From Nocardia transvalensis NBRC 15921 (GTDB lineage Bacteria; Actinomycetota; Actinomycetes; Mycobacteriales; Mycobacteriaceae), in assembly GCF_000308875.1 (NCBI RefSeq), contig NZ_BAGL01000087.1:1-48327 (forward strand): a stretch of DNA of 48,327 bases, in the 5' to 3' direction. Of the stretch, positions 7,869 to 16,423 are shown piece after piece; position 1 is the stretch's first letter; every line of letters starts with the position of its first letter. The position numbers were made by a program, and so were the translations under genes. The notes beneath the pieces are model-generated. The model did no database searches. It was not told the origin of the DNA and saw nothing but the letters and a program-made list of their open reading frames with translations.

Positions 7869-8603
7869 GTGACCTTGCTGGCCATATCTGACGCTGTCGC
7901 GAGTAGCTCCGGAACCTCTGGGATCAAAGGGCTGCTCGACCCCATGCACCTGCTCACGGAGACGTGGCTGAAGAACGCGGTGCTACCGGCCATCCTGGTC
8001 ATCGTCTTCATCGAGACCGGTCTGCTCTTCCCGATCCTCCCGGGCGACTCGCTGCTGTTCACCGGCGGCCTGCTCGCGGCACAGCCGAATCCGCCGGTGA
8101 GCATCTGGGTGCTGGTCCCGGCCACCGCCCTCATCGCCATCGCCGGCGACCAGAGCGGCTACTGGATCGGCCGCGCCATCGGCCCGGCGCTGTTCCACAA
8201 GGAGGACGGGCGCTTCTTCAAGCAGCGCTATGTCACCGAGACGCACGAGTTCTTCGAGAAGCACGGCCCGAAGACGATCATCCTGGGCCGGTTCGTGCCG
8301 ATCGTGCGCACCTTCATGCCGGTGCTGGCGGGCGTGTCGAAGATGGACTATCGCAAGTTCCTGACCTTCGACATCATCGGCGGCATCGCGTGGGGCGGCG
8401 GCATCACCGTGCTCGGTTACTTCCTGGGCAATGTGGCCTTCATCCGCGACCACGTCGAGGCCATCTTCCTCGTCATCGTCTTCGTCTCGATCCTTCCGGG
8501 AATCATCTCGGTGGGTCGCAAGCTGCTCAATCGCGAGCCCGCCCCGGCCGGCGCCCCCGCCGAGTCCGAGATCCCTGTACCGACGAACGAACACATGCGC
8601 TGA
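7869..8603 (+). CDS. DedA family membrane protein (first of two)
   Basis: 244 residues from GTG 7869 (GTG 7860 is in frame and possible). Four or five hydrophobic segments. The DedA core is visible as FIETGLLFPILPGDSLL, GDQSGYWIGR, GRFVPIVRTFMPVLAG and GGIAWGG. The E-x(8)-PGD and R-x(3)-R motifs of this family are implicated in lipid-carrier or phospholipid flipping and in membrane homeostasis; the exact substrate here is unknown. Its neighbour fba matches the Rv0363c/Rv0364 pairing. The next gene is a second DedA in the same frame, one codon after this stop. Confidence 0.9.
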   Translation: MTLLAISDAVASSSGTSGIKGLLDPMHLLTETWLKNAVLPAILVIVFIETGLLFPILPGDSLLFTGGLLAAQPNPPVSIWVLVPATALIAIAGDQSGYWIGRAIGPALFHKEDGRFFKQRYVTETHEFFEKHGPKTIILGRFVPIVRTFMPVLAGVSKMDYRKFLTFDIIGGIAWGGGITVLGYFLGNVAFIRDHVEAIFLVIVFVSILPGIISVGRKLLNREPAPAGAPAESEIPVPTNEHMR

Positions 8604-8606
8604 GCC

Positions 8607-9326
8607 TTGTCCACCACGCCGCTACCCCTCGCACTGGGCGGATTCGATCCGCTGCAGTCCGCCGGGCCGGCACTCGTCTGGACCGTTGTCCTCGTCTTCG
8701 TGTTCCTAGAGTGCGCCCTCATCATCGGCCTCTTCCTGCCCGGTGACTCGATGCTGCTGACCGCGGGCATCGTGCTGGCCTCGCACGCCTCGGGCCATGC
8801 CCAGGTCTGGGGTCTGGCGGTGGCCACCATGGTCGCCGCCATCGCCGGCAACCAGGTTGGCTACGTCGTCGGCAATCGCACCGGTCATCACCTGGTGGCG
8901 CGCAAGGACGGCCGATATATCAACGCCCGGAATCTCGCCCGGGTATCGGAGTTGCTGCACAAGCACGGTTTCACCGCGGTGCTGGTGGCGCGCTGGATTC
9001 CGTGGGTGCGCACGCTGTGCCCGATGGTCGCGGGCGCGGCGGGGATGGATCACCGCCGCTACACGCTGGCCAGTTCGATCGGCGCGGTGATCTGGGCGCC
9101 GGTGCTGCTGCTGATCGGCTTCTACGCCGGGGGATTCCTCGACCACGTGTCGTGGCTGATGCCGACGGTGATCGGCACCCTGGTCGCGGGCCTGATCGTC
9201 GGCACGGCGATCGGCATCCGGCAGTACCGCATCGAGATGGCGCGCCCGGCCGAGGACTTCGACCTCGATGAACTGCCCGCCCACGACGAATCCCCCGTCG
9301 TGGTGCGCGGCCACGAACGGCCCTAG
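8607..9326 (+). CDS. DedA family membrane protein (second of two)
   Basis: 239 residues from TTG 8607, the only reasonable start, since it follows the previous stop by one codon. It shows the same core: LECALIIGLFLPGDSML, GNQVGYVVG, ARWIPWVRTLCPMVAG and GAVIWAP. It is diverged from its neighbour rather than a recent copy; the tail is acidic and hydrophilic. Translation probably depends on ribosomes finishing the upstream gene. The TAG stop shares CTAG (9323-9326) with the stop of the convergent GH76 gene. Confidence 0.88.
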   Translation: MSTTPLPLALGGFDPLQSAGPALVWTVVLVFVFLECALIIGLFLPGDSMLLTAGIVLASHASGHAQVWGLAVATMVAAIAGNQVGYVVGNRTGHHLVARKDGRYINARNLARVSELLHKHGFTAVLVARWIPWVRTLCPMVAGAAGMDHRRYTLASSIGAVIWAPVLLLIGFYAGGFLDHVSWLMPTVIGTLVAGLIVGTAIGIRQYRIEMARPAEDFDLDELPAHDESPVVVRGHERP

Positions 9327-10522
9327 AGCCCCGCGGCCGTCACCAGGTGGGCCGACTCCATCAGCAACCATCCGGACAGCTGGACCGACAGGTCGCGTTC
9401 GGGGGTGTCGGACGAGGTGACCGAGCCGCCGGAGGTGAAGGAGGCGGCGCCCGTCGTCCCGGTGGGCAGGGTCGCGGGCACGGTCCAGTCGTGGCCGAAC
9501 AACGGTTCGCCCTCGACCGCGAGCCGGTGCTCCCAGGCCGCGCGGGCCGAGGCGGTGACGATGCGGGCCGCCGTGCGCCGGGCCCCGCGCTGATCGGCGC
9601 CGTCGCCGGGCAGCATGAGCGCCACCAGGGCCAGGTACCGGGCCAGGATTCCGTTGAACAGGCCGCCGTCGCCGCCGCCCCCGCCCGTGACGACGCCGTC
9701 GGCGGTGAGGTGCTCCTCGACCGCGGCGAGCAGCCGCTGCACCCGCTGGACGTGTTCGGCCTCGCCGGTGTGCACGGCCAGTTCGGTCTCGAGGCCGAGC
9801 ACCACGCCCTGGCAGTAGCTGAATATCGTGCTCTCGACCTCGCCCGAGGGTAGGTGGATGCCGTCGAGGATCAGGCCGGTCTCCGGATCGCGCAGCCGCT
9901 CGTCGATGAAGTCGGCGATCCGCGCGGCCTTGTCGAACTCGCCGAAGCGGGCCAGCGCGACACCGCCGGGGCCGTTGGCGGGGGTGTTGAAGTAGTCCGA
10001 CTCCTTACGCCACGGCAGGGCGCCGTACTCCTCGTGGAATCCGGCCGACAACTCCTTGTGCAGGGCGGTCAGCCCGCCGCGCACCTCGGTGATGCCCTGG
10101 GTACGCTCGGCGCGTTCCAAAGCGATTGCCAGCCAGGCCATATCGTCGTAGTAGTTGTTGGTCCACCCGGAAATATTGCGGATCCGGTGACTGCGCGCGA
10201 TGGTCTCGACGCGGCGGGTGCGGGCCGGCGTCGTGACGCGGTTGGCGGCGTCGACCGAGACATCGATGAGATGCGCCTGCCACCAGTAGTTCCAGGTGAA
10301 GAAGGCGCGCTCGGCGACCGTGGACGGCCAGCCCACCACGCCGAGTTCGGTCCCGGGAAGCATCCACAGCATGCGCAGATGCCGGTCCGCTATGGCGGAC
10401 TCGGCCTTGTCCGCACGCTCGGACCACGCCGCGGCATCCGGCTCGGCGGCCGGATTACCGGTGGGGCGCGGCCGCCGCTGCGGGGACCGCGACGCGGGCG
10501 CGTCGTCGCTGCGCGATGTCAT
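9323..10522 (-). CDS. Glycoside hydrolase family 76 protein
   Basis: 399 residues resembling GH76 alpha-1,6-mannanases: an (alpha/alpha)6 fold is suggested by repeated aromatic/helical segments, with the catalytic Asp pair D126-D127 in NNYYDDMAW. M. tuberculosis has a similar gene (Rv0365c) next to its DedA gene. There is no obvious signal peptide (the first 40 residues are polar and Arg/Pro-rich), so it may be cytosolic or exported by another route. The likely target class is alpha-mannan; the substrate is unproven. Start ATG 10522 has a weak upstream site. Confidence 0.85.
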   Translation of the reverse strand: MTSRSDDAPASRSPQRRPRPTGNPAAEPDAAAWSERADKAESAIADRHLRMLWMLPGTELGVVGWPSTVAERAFFTWNYWWQAHLIDVSVDAANRVTTPARTRRVETIARSHRIRNISGWTNNYYDDMAWLAIALERAERTQGITEVRGGLTALHKELSAGFHEEYGALPWRKESDYFNTPANGPGGVALARFGEFDKAARIADFIDERLRDPETGLILDGIHLPSGEVESTIFSYCQGVVLGLETELAVHTGEAEHVQRVQRLLAAVEEHLTADGVVTGGGGGDGGLFNGILARYLALVALMLPGDGADQRGARRTAARIVTASARAAWEHRLAVEGEPLFGHDWTVPATLPTGTTGAASFTSGGSVTSSDTPERDLSVQLSGWLLMESAHLVTAAGL

Positions 10523-10657
10523 GTCTCAATGGTGCCAGGACAGCACCGGATTTCGCGCCCGATTTGTTACGGAATCGACTCACACCCGCGATGTGCCTAG
10601 CCATTGCTGTGCCACTTCCCGAAGGACTGCTACCGAAACGCCGATGTGATGCTCCGG
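10523..10657. other. Intergenic gap upstream of the GH76 gene
   Basis: 135 nt between the GH76 start and the stop of the WYL gene, both leftward. The long plus-strand frame running through here (from 10604) is antisense to the WYL gene and is not the start of the UvrA-like gene. No clear promoter was recognised. Confidence 0.5.
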
Positions 10658-11635
10658 TCAGCCGGCGGGCGCATCGGGGTCACGCCCCGCCCGCTCGAGA
10701 CGGCCGGCGAGTGCCCGGCACCGCTCGCGGAACTCCGGCGGCCGCTCGATCGTGAAATCGGCGTCCAGCAGGGCGAGATTCAGGACCAGCCACTCGAACG
10801 AGTCGACCCAGGTGGTGAGGAGACAGCGATCGGCGGCGACGGCCTCGATATCGCAGTCCTGGAACTTCAGGGAGTCGGCGACGCGGGCGGCGGGCGCGTC
10901 GACCGCCACCACCGCGCGGTGCCGACCCGCCGTCAGCTCCGCCCGCAGATACTCCGCGGCCGAACCGGCGGGCAGCGGCCGCGGGACGAATGTCGTTGGG
11001 CCGCGCGAGATCTCGCCGATGCGGTCGAGCCGGAAGGTGCGCCAGCCGTAGCGGTCGCGATCCCACGCCAGCAGGTACCAGCGCAGGTGGTGATGGACCT
11101 GCCGATAGGGCTCGACGCGGCGGCGGCCCACGGCGCCGGTGCGGGTGGTGTAGGTGAAGGAGACATGTTCGTGGCGGTCGGCCGCGTCGGCGAGGGTGGC
11201 CAGCGCCTCCGCGTCGACCGCCGGTGCGGCCGCCGCCGCGGCCTCCACCGTGGAGCGCAGCGCGGCGACCCGGGGCCGCAGCCGCTTGGGCAGCAACTGG
11301 TCGATCTTGCCGAAGGCGCGATCGGCGGCCGAGGCCATCCCGGCGCCGCCCGTGTCGGAAACGGTTGTCGCGGCGAGCAATCCGACGCCGACGACGACGG
11401 CCACCGCCTCCTCGTCGTCGAAGACCATGGGCGGCAGGGTATTTCCCGCGGACAGCCGGTAGAACCCGCCGGGCCCGGGCTGAGTGTGCACCGGGTAGCC
11501 GTATTCGCGCAGCCGCTCGACGTCGCGGCGGATCGTGCGGGCGCTGGTCTCCAGCCGCTCCGCCAGCTCGGCGCCGGTGAATCTGCGGCCGGTCTGGAGG
11601 TAGGCCAGCAGATCGAGCAGGCGCCGGGTGCTCAT
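10658..11635 (-). CDS. WYL-domain transcriptional regulator (DeoR-type HTH)
   Basis: 325 residues from ATG 11635, with GAAGGAGC upstream. The N-terminal winged helix (about 1-60) contains TGAELAERLETSARTIRRDV. The WYL domain (about 135-215) contains FTYTTRTG and HLRWYLLAWDRDR, and a WCX-like C-terminal part follows. WYL proteins sense ligands, often nucleic acid, and many control stress or defence genes. It is divergent from the UvrA-like gene across 60 bp containing a palindrome, so it probably controls both itself and that gene. Confidence 0.9.
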   Translation of the reverse strand: MSTRRLLDLLAYLQTGRRFTGAELAERLETSARTIRRDVERLREYGYPVHTQPGPGGFYRLSAGNTLPPMVFDDEEAVAVVVGVGLLAATTVSDTGGAGMASAADRAFGKIDQLLPKRLRPRVAALRSTVEAAAAAAPAVDAEALATLADAADRHEHVSFTYTTRTGAVGRRRVEPYRQVHHHLRWYLLAWDRDRYGWRTFRLDRIGEISRGPTTFVPRPLPAGSAAEYLRAELTAGRHRAVVAVDAPAARVADSLKFQDCDIEAVAADRCLLTTWVDSFEWLVLNLALLDADFTIERPPEFRERCRALAGRLERAGRDPDAPAG

Positions 11636-11653
11636 GCCGCGCTCCTTCCGAAT

Positions 11654-11674
11654 TGCGGTCAAAATCCGACCGCA
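11654..11674. promoter_or_regulatory. Inverted repeat, candidate operator of the WYL regulator
   Basis: TGCGGTC (11654-11660) and GACCGCA (11668-11674) around AAAATCC, in the middle of the 60-bp divergent region. An AT-rich CTAATAATA stretch (11676-11684), a likely -10 region for the UvrA-like gene, follows immediately, so binding would block that promoter. Confidence 0.5.
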
Positions 11675-11695
11675 TCTAATAATACCGTCGATGTC

Positions 11696-13924
11696 ATGGC
11701 TGATATTCGTATTCGGGGGGCGCGGACCAACAACCTGCGGCGTGTCGACATCGACGTGCCGCGGCGGCGGCTGGTGGTGTTCGCGGGCGTCTCCGGCTCC
11801 GGGAAGTCGTCGCTGGTCTTCGACACCATCGCGGCCGAGGCCGGGTATCAGGTGAACGAGACCTATCCGCCGTTCGTGCGCAACCGGCTGCCGCGCTGGA
11901 CCCGGCCGGAGGTGGATCTGATCGAGGGGCTGTCGCCGGTGGTGGTCATCGACCAGAAGCGCCTCGGCGGCAACGCCCGGTCGACCGTCGGCACCATCAC
12001 CGACGCGTACACGTATCTGCGGCTGCTGTTCTCGCGGGTGAGCGAGCCGTATGTCGGTGAGTCGAACCACTTCTCGTTCAACGACCCCGCCGGCATGTGC
12101 CCGACCTGCGCCGGCCTGGGCGAGACCCTCGCGACTCAGGTGGACCGGATATTCGACCCGGACAAATCACTGGAGCAGGGCGCGGTGCTGCTCCCAGGGT
12201 TCGGGAACGGCCGGTACTGGTATCGGCAGTACGCCGATATCGGCGTCTTCGATCCGGCGACGCCGCTGCGCGACTGGACCGAGCGAGAGCGGCGGGCGCT
12301 GCTGTACGGCGGCGCGGCCGCGGCGGAACTGGGCACGCCGCCGGACTACGAGGGCGTCGTCGAACGGTTCGAGCGGATCTACCTGCACACCTCCGATACG
12401 CTCTCGGATCACAAGAAGGCCGCGGTGGAACGGTTCACGACCTCGGCGCCGTGCCCGGACTGCGGGGGCGAGCGCCTGAACGCCGCCGCCCGCACGGCCC
12501 GGGTGCTCGGGCACACCGTCACCGAGATGAGCCGGATGGAGATCGGCGACCTCGCCGGGCTCGTCACCGGGGTGCGGGAACCGAGCGTCGCACCGGTGGT
12601 CGCCGCGCTGCACGAGAAGCTCGTGGCGCTGGACTCGATCGGCCTCGGGTATCTGTCCCTGGCCCGCCCGACCACCACGCTGTCGGGCGGGGAATCGCAG
12701 CGCATCAAGACGATCCGGCATCTGGGCAGCAGTCTCGTCGAGATGCTGTACGTCTTCGACGAGCCGACCGTCGGCCTGCACCCGCACGACGTGCGGTCCA
12801 TGACGGGACTGCTGAAGCTGTTGCGGGACAAGGGGAATTCCGTGCTGGTCGTCGAGCACGATCCGGACGTCATGCGGGCCGCCGACCACATCGTGGAGAT
12901 CGGCCCGGCGGCCGGTGAGGACGGCGGCCGGGTCGTCTTCGAGGGCGGCTTCGCGGCGCTGCGGGAGGCCGATACCGTCACCGGGCACGGCCTGCGCACC
13001 CGGCGCGCACCGCGGGTCCCCCGGGTCCCCGCGGGAAAGCTGCGGATCGAGAACGCCAGCCGCAACAATCTGCGGAACGTGTCGGTCGACCTGCCGACCG
13101 GCGTGCTGACCGTGCTCACCGGGGTGGCCGGATCCGGTAAGTCGAGCCTGGTCGCCGAGCTGATCGAGCAGCATCCGGCCACCGTCGTCGACCAGCGCCC
13201 GGTCACCACCAACCGGCGCTCGACCCCGCTCACCTACGCGGGCCTGGCCCCGGCCGTCCGCACGCTGTTCGCCCAGCGCAACGGGGTGAGCGCGGCCCTG
13301 TTCAGTGCGAATTCGGCCGGCGCCTGCCCGGCGTGCAAGGGCGCCGGCGTGATCTACACCGATCTGGCGTTCATGGACGGCCAGGAGGTGGTGTGCGAGA
13401 CCTGCGGCGGCCGCCGCTTCACCGACGAGGTCCTCCGCTACACCGTCGACGGCCTGACCATCGCCGATGTCGGCGACCTCACCGTCGCCGAGGCGACGCG
13501 CCGCCTGCCCGCCCGCTCGATCGCCCGCGCGCTGCACCACCTCGACGAGGTCGGTCTCGGCTACCTCCGCCTCGGCCAGTCGCTGACCACCCTGTCGGGC
13601 GGCGAGTGCCAGCGCCTGAAGATCGCCAAGGAACTGGCCCGCCCCGGCGAACACGCGCTGTACATCCTCGACGAACCCACCACCGGCCTGCACCTGTCCG
13701 ATATCGACACCCTCCTCGGCGTCCTGGACCATCTGGTCGCCAAGGGCAACACGCTGGTCGTCATCGAACACAACCTCGACGTGATCCGCTCCGCCGACTG
13801 GATCATCGACCTCGGCCCCGGCCCGGGCCGCTACGGCGGCCGGATCCTGTGCGAGGGAACTCCCGACCAACTCGTCGACTGCGCCGACTCGAAAACCGCT
13901 GCGGCCCTGCGGGAATTCGAGTAA
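11696..13924 (+). CDS. Short UvrA-like ABC ATPase (UvrA paralogue)
   Basis: 742 residues from ATG 11696, versus about 950 for true UvrA. Two ABC modules are present: Walker A GVSGSGKSS and GVAGSGKSS, signatures LSGGESQRIK and LSGGECQRLK, each followed by a Walker B ending in DEPT. Zinc-type pairs CPTC, CPDC, CPAC and CETC are visible. The first module is short where the UvrB-binding and insertion domains should be, as in the UvrA2/drug-resistance class (Streptomyces DrrC type). It may protect DNA or export or sequester an intercalating compound. The divergent WYL regulator suggests induction by a signal. Confidence 0.9.
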   Translation: MADIRIRGARTNNLRRVDIDVPRRRLVVFAGVSGSGKSSLVFDTIAAEAGYQVNETYPPFVRNRLPRWTRPEVDLIEGLSPVVVIDQKRLGGNARSTVGTITDAYTYLRLLFSRVSEPYVGESNHFSFNDPAGMCPTCAGLGETLATQVDRIFDPDKSLEQGAVLLPGFGNGRYWYRQYADIGVFDPATPLRDWTERERRALLYGGAAAAELGTPPDYEGVVERFERIYLHTSDTLSDHKKAAVERFTTSAPCPDCGGERLNAAARTARVLGHTVTEMSRMEIGDLAGLVTGVREPSVAPVVAALHEKLVALDSIGLGYLSLARPTTTLSGGESQRIKTIRHLGSSLVEMLYVFDEPTVGLHPHDVRSMTGLLKLLRDKGNSVLVVEHDPDVMRAADHIVEIGPAAGEDGGRVVFEGGFAALREADTVTGHGLRTRRAPRVPRVPAGKLRIENASRNNLRNVSVDLPTGVLTVLTGVAGSGKSSLVAELIEQHPATVVDQRPVTTNRRSTPLTYAGLAPAVRTLFAQRNGVSAALFSANSAGACPACKGAGVIYTDLAFMDGQEVVCETCGGRRFTDEVLRYTVDGLTIADVGDLTVAEATRRLPARSIARALHHLDEVGLGYLRLGQSLTTLSGGECQRLKIAKELARPGEHALYILDEPTTGLHLSDIDTLLGVLDHLVAKGNTLVVIEHNLDVIRSADWIIDLGPGPGRYGGRILCEGTPDQLVDCADSKTAAALREFE

Positions 13925-13930
13925 TCCCGT

Positions 13931-14599
13931 CTACCAGGCTCGGGTGAGGTCGGCGTGCTGGCCGATCCAGGCGTGCATGGCTATGCCGGCGGCGACGCCC
14001 GCGTTGATGCTGCGGGTGGAGCCGAACTGGGCTATCGAGACCGTCATGACCGCGGACTGTCTGGCGCCTTCGGTGACGCCGGGGCCCTCCTGGCCGAACA
14101 GCAGGAGGCAGTCGCGCGGGAGGCGGGCGGTTTCCAGGGGGACCGAGCCGGGGACGTTGTCGACCGCGACCACGGCCAGTCCCTCGCGTGCGGCGAATCC
14201 CATCAGGTCGGCGATATCCGGGTGGTGGACGATGTGCTGGTAGCGGTCGGTGACCATGGCGCCGCGGCGATTCCAGCGGCGGCGGCCGACGATGTGCACC
14301 GCGGCGGCGGCGAAGGCGTTGGCCGTGCGGACCACGGTGCCGATATTCGCGTCGTGGCCGAAGTTCTCGATGGCGACGTGGAACGGATGGCGGCGGCGAT
14401 CGATATCGGCGACGATCGCCTCGCGCGTCCAGTAGCGGTAGGCGTCCACCACATTGCGGCGGTCGCCCTGGGCTAGTAGGTCCGGGTCCAGGCGCGGGTC
14501 GTCCGGCGGCGCGGTGCCGAATTCGTCGAGCCACGGGCCGACGCCGTGCGGATGCTCACCCCATTCGGTGGGGCCGCTCGCCTGCTGGGTGTCGCTCAC
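13931..14599 (-). CDS. SPOUT-class RNA 2'-O-methyltransferase (TrmH/SpoU family)
   Basis: 222 residues from GTG 14599. The three SPOUT motifs are present: NFGHDANIGTVVRTANAF (motif 1, with the catalytic-type Asn/Arg), LLLFGQEGPGV (motif 2) and FGSTRSINAGVAAGIAMH (motif 3). These form the knotted S-adenosylmethionine site, and the product would 2'-O-methylate tRNA or rRNA. About 60 residues precede motif 1. The start overlaps the stop of the DUF4190 gene by GTGA, so the two are translationally coupled. M. tuberculosis Rv0380c is a similar methyltransferase near pyrE. Confidence 0.9.
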   Translation of the reverse strand: MSDTQQASGPTEWGEHPHGVGPWLDEFGTAPPDDPRLDPDLLAQGDRRNVVDAYRYWTREAIVADIDRRRHPFHVAIENFGHDANIGTVVRTANAFAAAAVHIVGRRRWNRRGAMVTDRYQHIVHHPDIADLMGFAAREGLAVVAVDNVPGSVPLETARLPRDCLLLFGQEGPGVTEGARQSAVMTVSIAQFGSTRSINAGVAAGIAMHAWIGQHADLTRAW

Positions 14600-14919
14600 G
14601 TCGACGCCGAGGTCCCGATCAGGACCGCGATGAGGACGAAGTAGCCGACCAGCATGAGCAGGCCCAGACCCACCAGCACCGTCGAGACGATGCCGAGGAT
14701 GTATCCCACCTGCACGTTCGTGCGCCCGCCGTACATGCCGGGCGAATTGTCGATCTCGGTGAGCGTCCGCTTCCCCATCACCCAGGCGAACGGCCCCACC
14801 AGACCACACAGCAGGCTGACGATCCCGAGCACGAGGACGGTGGTGGCCTGGGGATGCTCCGGGGGCTGATACGGCGAGTAGCCGTAGCCGTACTGCGGAG
14901 GCGGGGGTGGGTAGTTCAC
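14596..14919 (-). CDS. Small DUF4190 membrane protein
   Basis: 107 residues from GTG 14919. A Pro/Tyr-rich N-terminus (PPPPPQYGYGYSPYQPP) is followed by two transmembrane helices (LGIVSLLCGLVGPFAWVMG and YILGIVSTVLVGLGLLML) and a GRTN-type loop, the usual DUF4190 arrangement. The start is taken at the Pro-rich tract typical of the family; a frame back to 14991 exists. Function unknown. It overlaps the methyltransferase start. Confidence 0.8.
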   Translation of the reverse strand: MNYPPPPPQYGYGYSPYQPPEHPQATTVLVLGIVSLLCGLVGPFAWVMGKRTLTEIDNSPGMYGGRTNVQVGYILGIVSTVLVGLGLLMLVGYFVLIAVLIGTSAST

Positions 14920-15046
14920 CCGCGTTATCGTGGCCGCGCGAGGATGGATTCGGCAAGTCGTCGCCGAATTCGGTGTGGCTGCCCCCACCATCGATCCGGT
15001 GGGCTGCTCCCTCGAATCCCGACGCGCCCGCGACCAGCATGGAGAT

Positions 15047-16423
15047 ATGACCGAGACCTTCGCCGAACCGACCCTCGTGCTCGAGCGCCCCGACCGGCCG
15101 CCGGTGACCGCCGGTCGGGTGTTCCGCGCGATCCTGCGCGCGCCGTTCGAGGCCAGGACCTGGAAGGAGCTGGTCTACCTGGTCGCCGCGCTGCTGCTCG
15201 GCATGATCGCCGTGGTCTGGCTGTTCGGCGGATTCGGCGTCGGGCTCTACAGCTCGATCGTCCTGATCGGCATCCCGCTGCTGGCGCTGGTGCTGCTGGG
15301 CGGGCGGATCTGGGGGCATGTCTACCGGGCCGTCGGCTCCGTCCTGCTCGACACCCCGATGCCCGCGCCGCCGCCCTTCGCCCCGCGGCCGGGCCTGCTG
15401 GGCTGGCTGCGCAGTGCGTTCACCGATCGCACCTCGTGGCGGGCGCTGGTCTTCCTGATCGCGGAGGTCGTGCTCGGGATGGTCGGCGGTTATCTCCTGC
15501 TGGTGGCCATCGTCATGACGGTGTTCACCGCCATATCCCCGATCCCCTGGGCGGTCTTCCACCCGATCAACGTGGACGAGCAAGGGCGCGAACATCATTC
15601 GCTGGCCCAGTTCGGGGACTACTACATCGAGACCTGGCCGCGGGTGCTCGGCCTGGCCGCGATCGGCGTGATCGGCTGCTTCGTGCTGCCGTGGATCGTG
15701 CGCGGGGTGTGCTGGCTGCATCGGCAGCTGTCGCTCGCGCTGCTCACGCCGACCGCCCACGACCGCCGCCTGGTGGAGTTGCAGGAGAGCCGCAAGGTCG
15801 CCGTCCAGGATTCGGCCGCGACGCTGCGGCGGATGGAGCGCGATCTGCACGACGGCACGCAGGCCCGGCTGGTCACCATCGCCATGGCGCTGGGCCGCGC
15901 GGAGGAGCGCATCGCCGCCGGGGGCGACGCCACCGAGCTGATCGCCGACGCCCACGCCAGCTCCAAGGAGGCCCTCGCCGAACTGCGCGAACTCGTGCGC
16001 GGCATCCATCCGCCCGCGCTGGAACTGGGCCTGGAACCGGCCCTGGAGACATTGACGGCACGGTGCGCGGTCCCGGTCGACCTGCACGTCCAGCTGCCGC
16101 AGCGGCCCAATCCGGCCATCGAGGCGATCGCCTACTTCACGGTCGCCGAACTGCTCACGAATGTCGTGAAGCATTCCGGCGCCGCGCACGCGTCGGTGGA
16201 TGTCCGGGCCGTGCGCGCGGGCGCGTTCGCCGTCACCGTCCGCGACGACGGGCACGGCGGCGCGCTCCAGCCGCCCGTCCCGACCGGGGACACCGCGGTG
16301 AGCGGCGGGCTGTCGGGGCTGGCCGCGCGGGCCAAGGCGGTCGACGGCACGCTGACCGTGGACAGCCCGGCCGGTGGCCCCACGGTCGTGACGGTCGTTC
16401 TCCCGACGGAAGGACCCCGATGA
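15047..16423 (+). CDS. Sensor histidine kinase (NarL/DesK type, HisKA_3)
   Basis: 458 residues from ATG 15047. The N-terminal half holds four hydrophobic segments (about 45-62, 68-86, 133-163, 200-222) resembling the actinobacterial 'putative sensor' domain. The dimerisation domain has the phospho-accepting H268 in ERDLHDGTQ. The ATPase domain shows NVVKHSGA, DDGHGGA and GLSGLAARA boxes. The following response regulator overlaps its stop (ATGA), so they form a two-component pair. The sensed signal is unknown; a membrane or envelope cue is plausible because no large external domain is present. Confidence 0.92.
   Translation: MTETFAEPTLVLERPDRPPVTAGRVFRAILRAPFEARTWKELVYLVAALLLGMIAVVWLFGGFGVGLYSSIVLIGIPLLALVLLGGRIWGHVYRAVGSVLLDTPMPAPPPFAPRPGLLGWLRSAFTDRTSWRALVFLIAEVVLGMVGGYLLLVAIVMTVFTAISPIPWAVFHPINVDEQGREHHSLAQFGDYYIETWPRVLGLAAIGVIGCFVLPWIVRGVCWLHRQLSLALLTPTAHDRRLVELQESRKVAVQDSAATLRRMERDLHDGTQARLVTIAMALGRAEERIAAGGDATELIADAHASSKEALAELRELVRGIHPPALELGLEPALETLTARCAVPVDLHVQLPQRPNPAIEAIAYFTVAELLTNVVKHSGAAHASVDVRAVRAGAFAVTVRDDGHGGALQPPVPTGDTAVSGGLSGLAARAKAVDGTLTVDSPAGGPTVVTVVLPTEGPR

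Noticed and set aside
9323..9326. CTAG shared by two stop codons as a special signal
   Set aside because: It is just the overlapping stop codons of convergent genes.
10604..11695. N-terminal extension of the UvrA-like gene back to 10604
   Set aside because: It overlaps the WYL regulator on the other strand and includes no UvrA homology; the protein begins properly at ATG 11696.
13931..16255. 774-residue minus frame extending the methyltransferase
   Set aside because: The extension is antisense to the histidine kinase; the real start at 14599 overlaps the DUF4190 stop.
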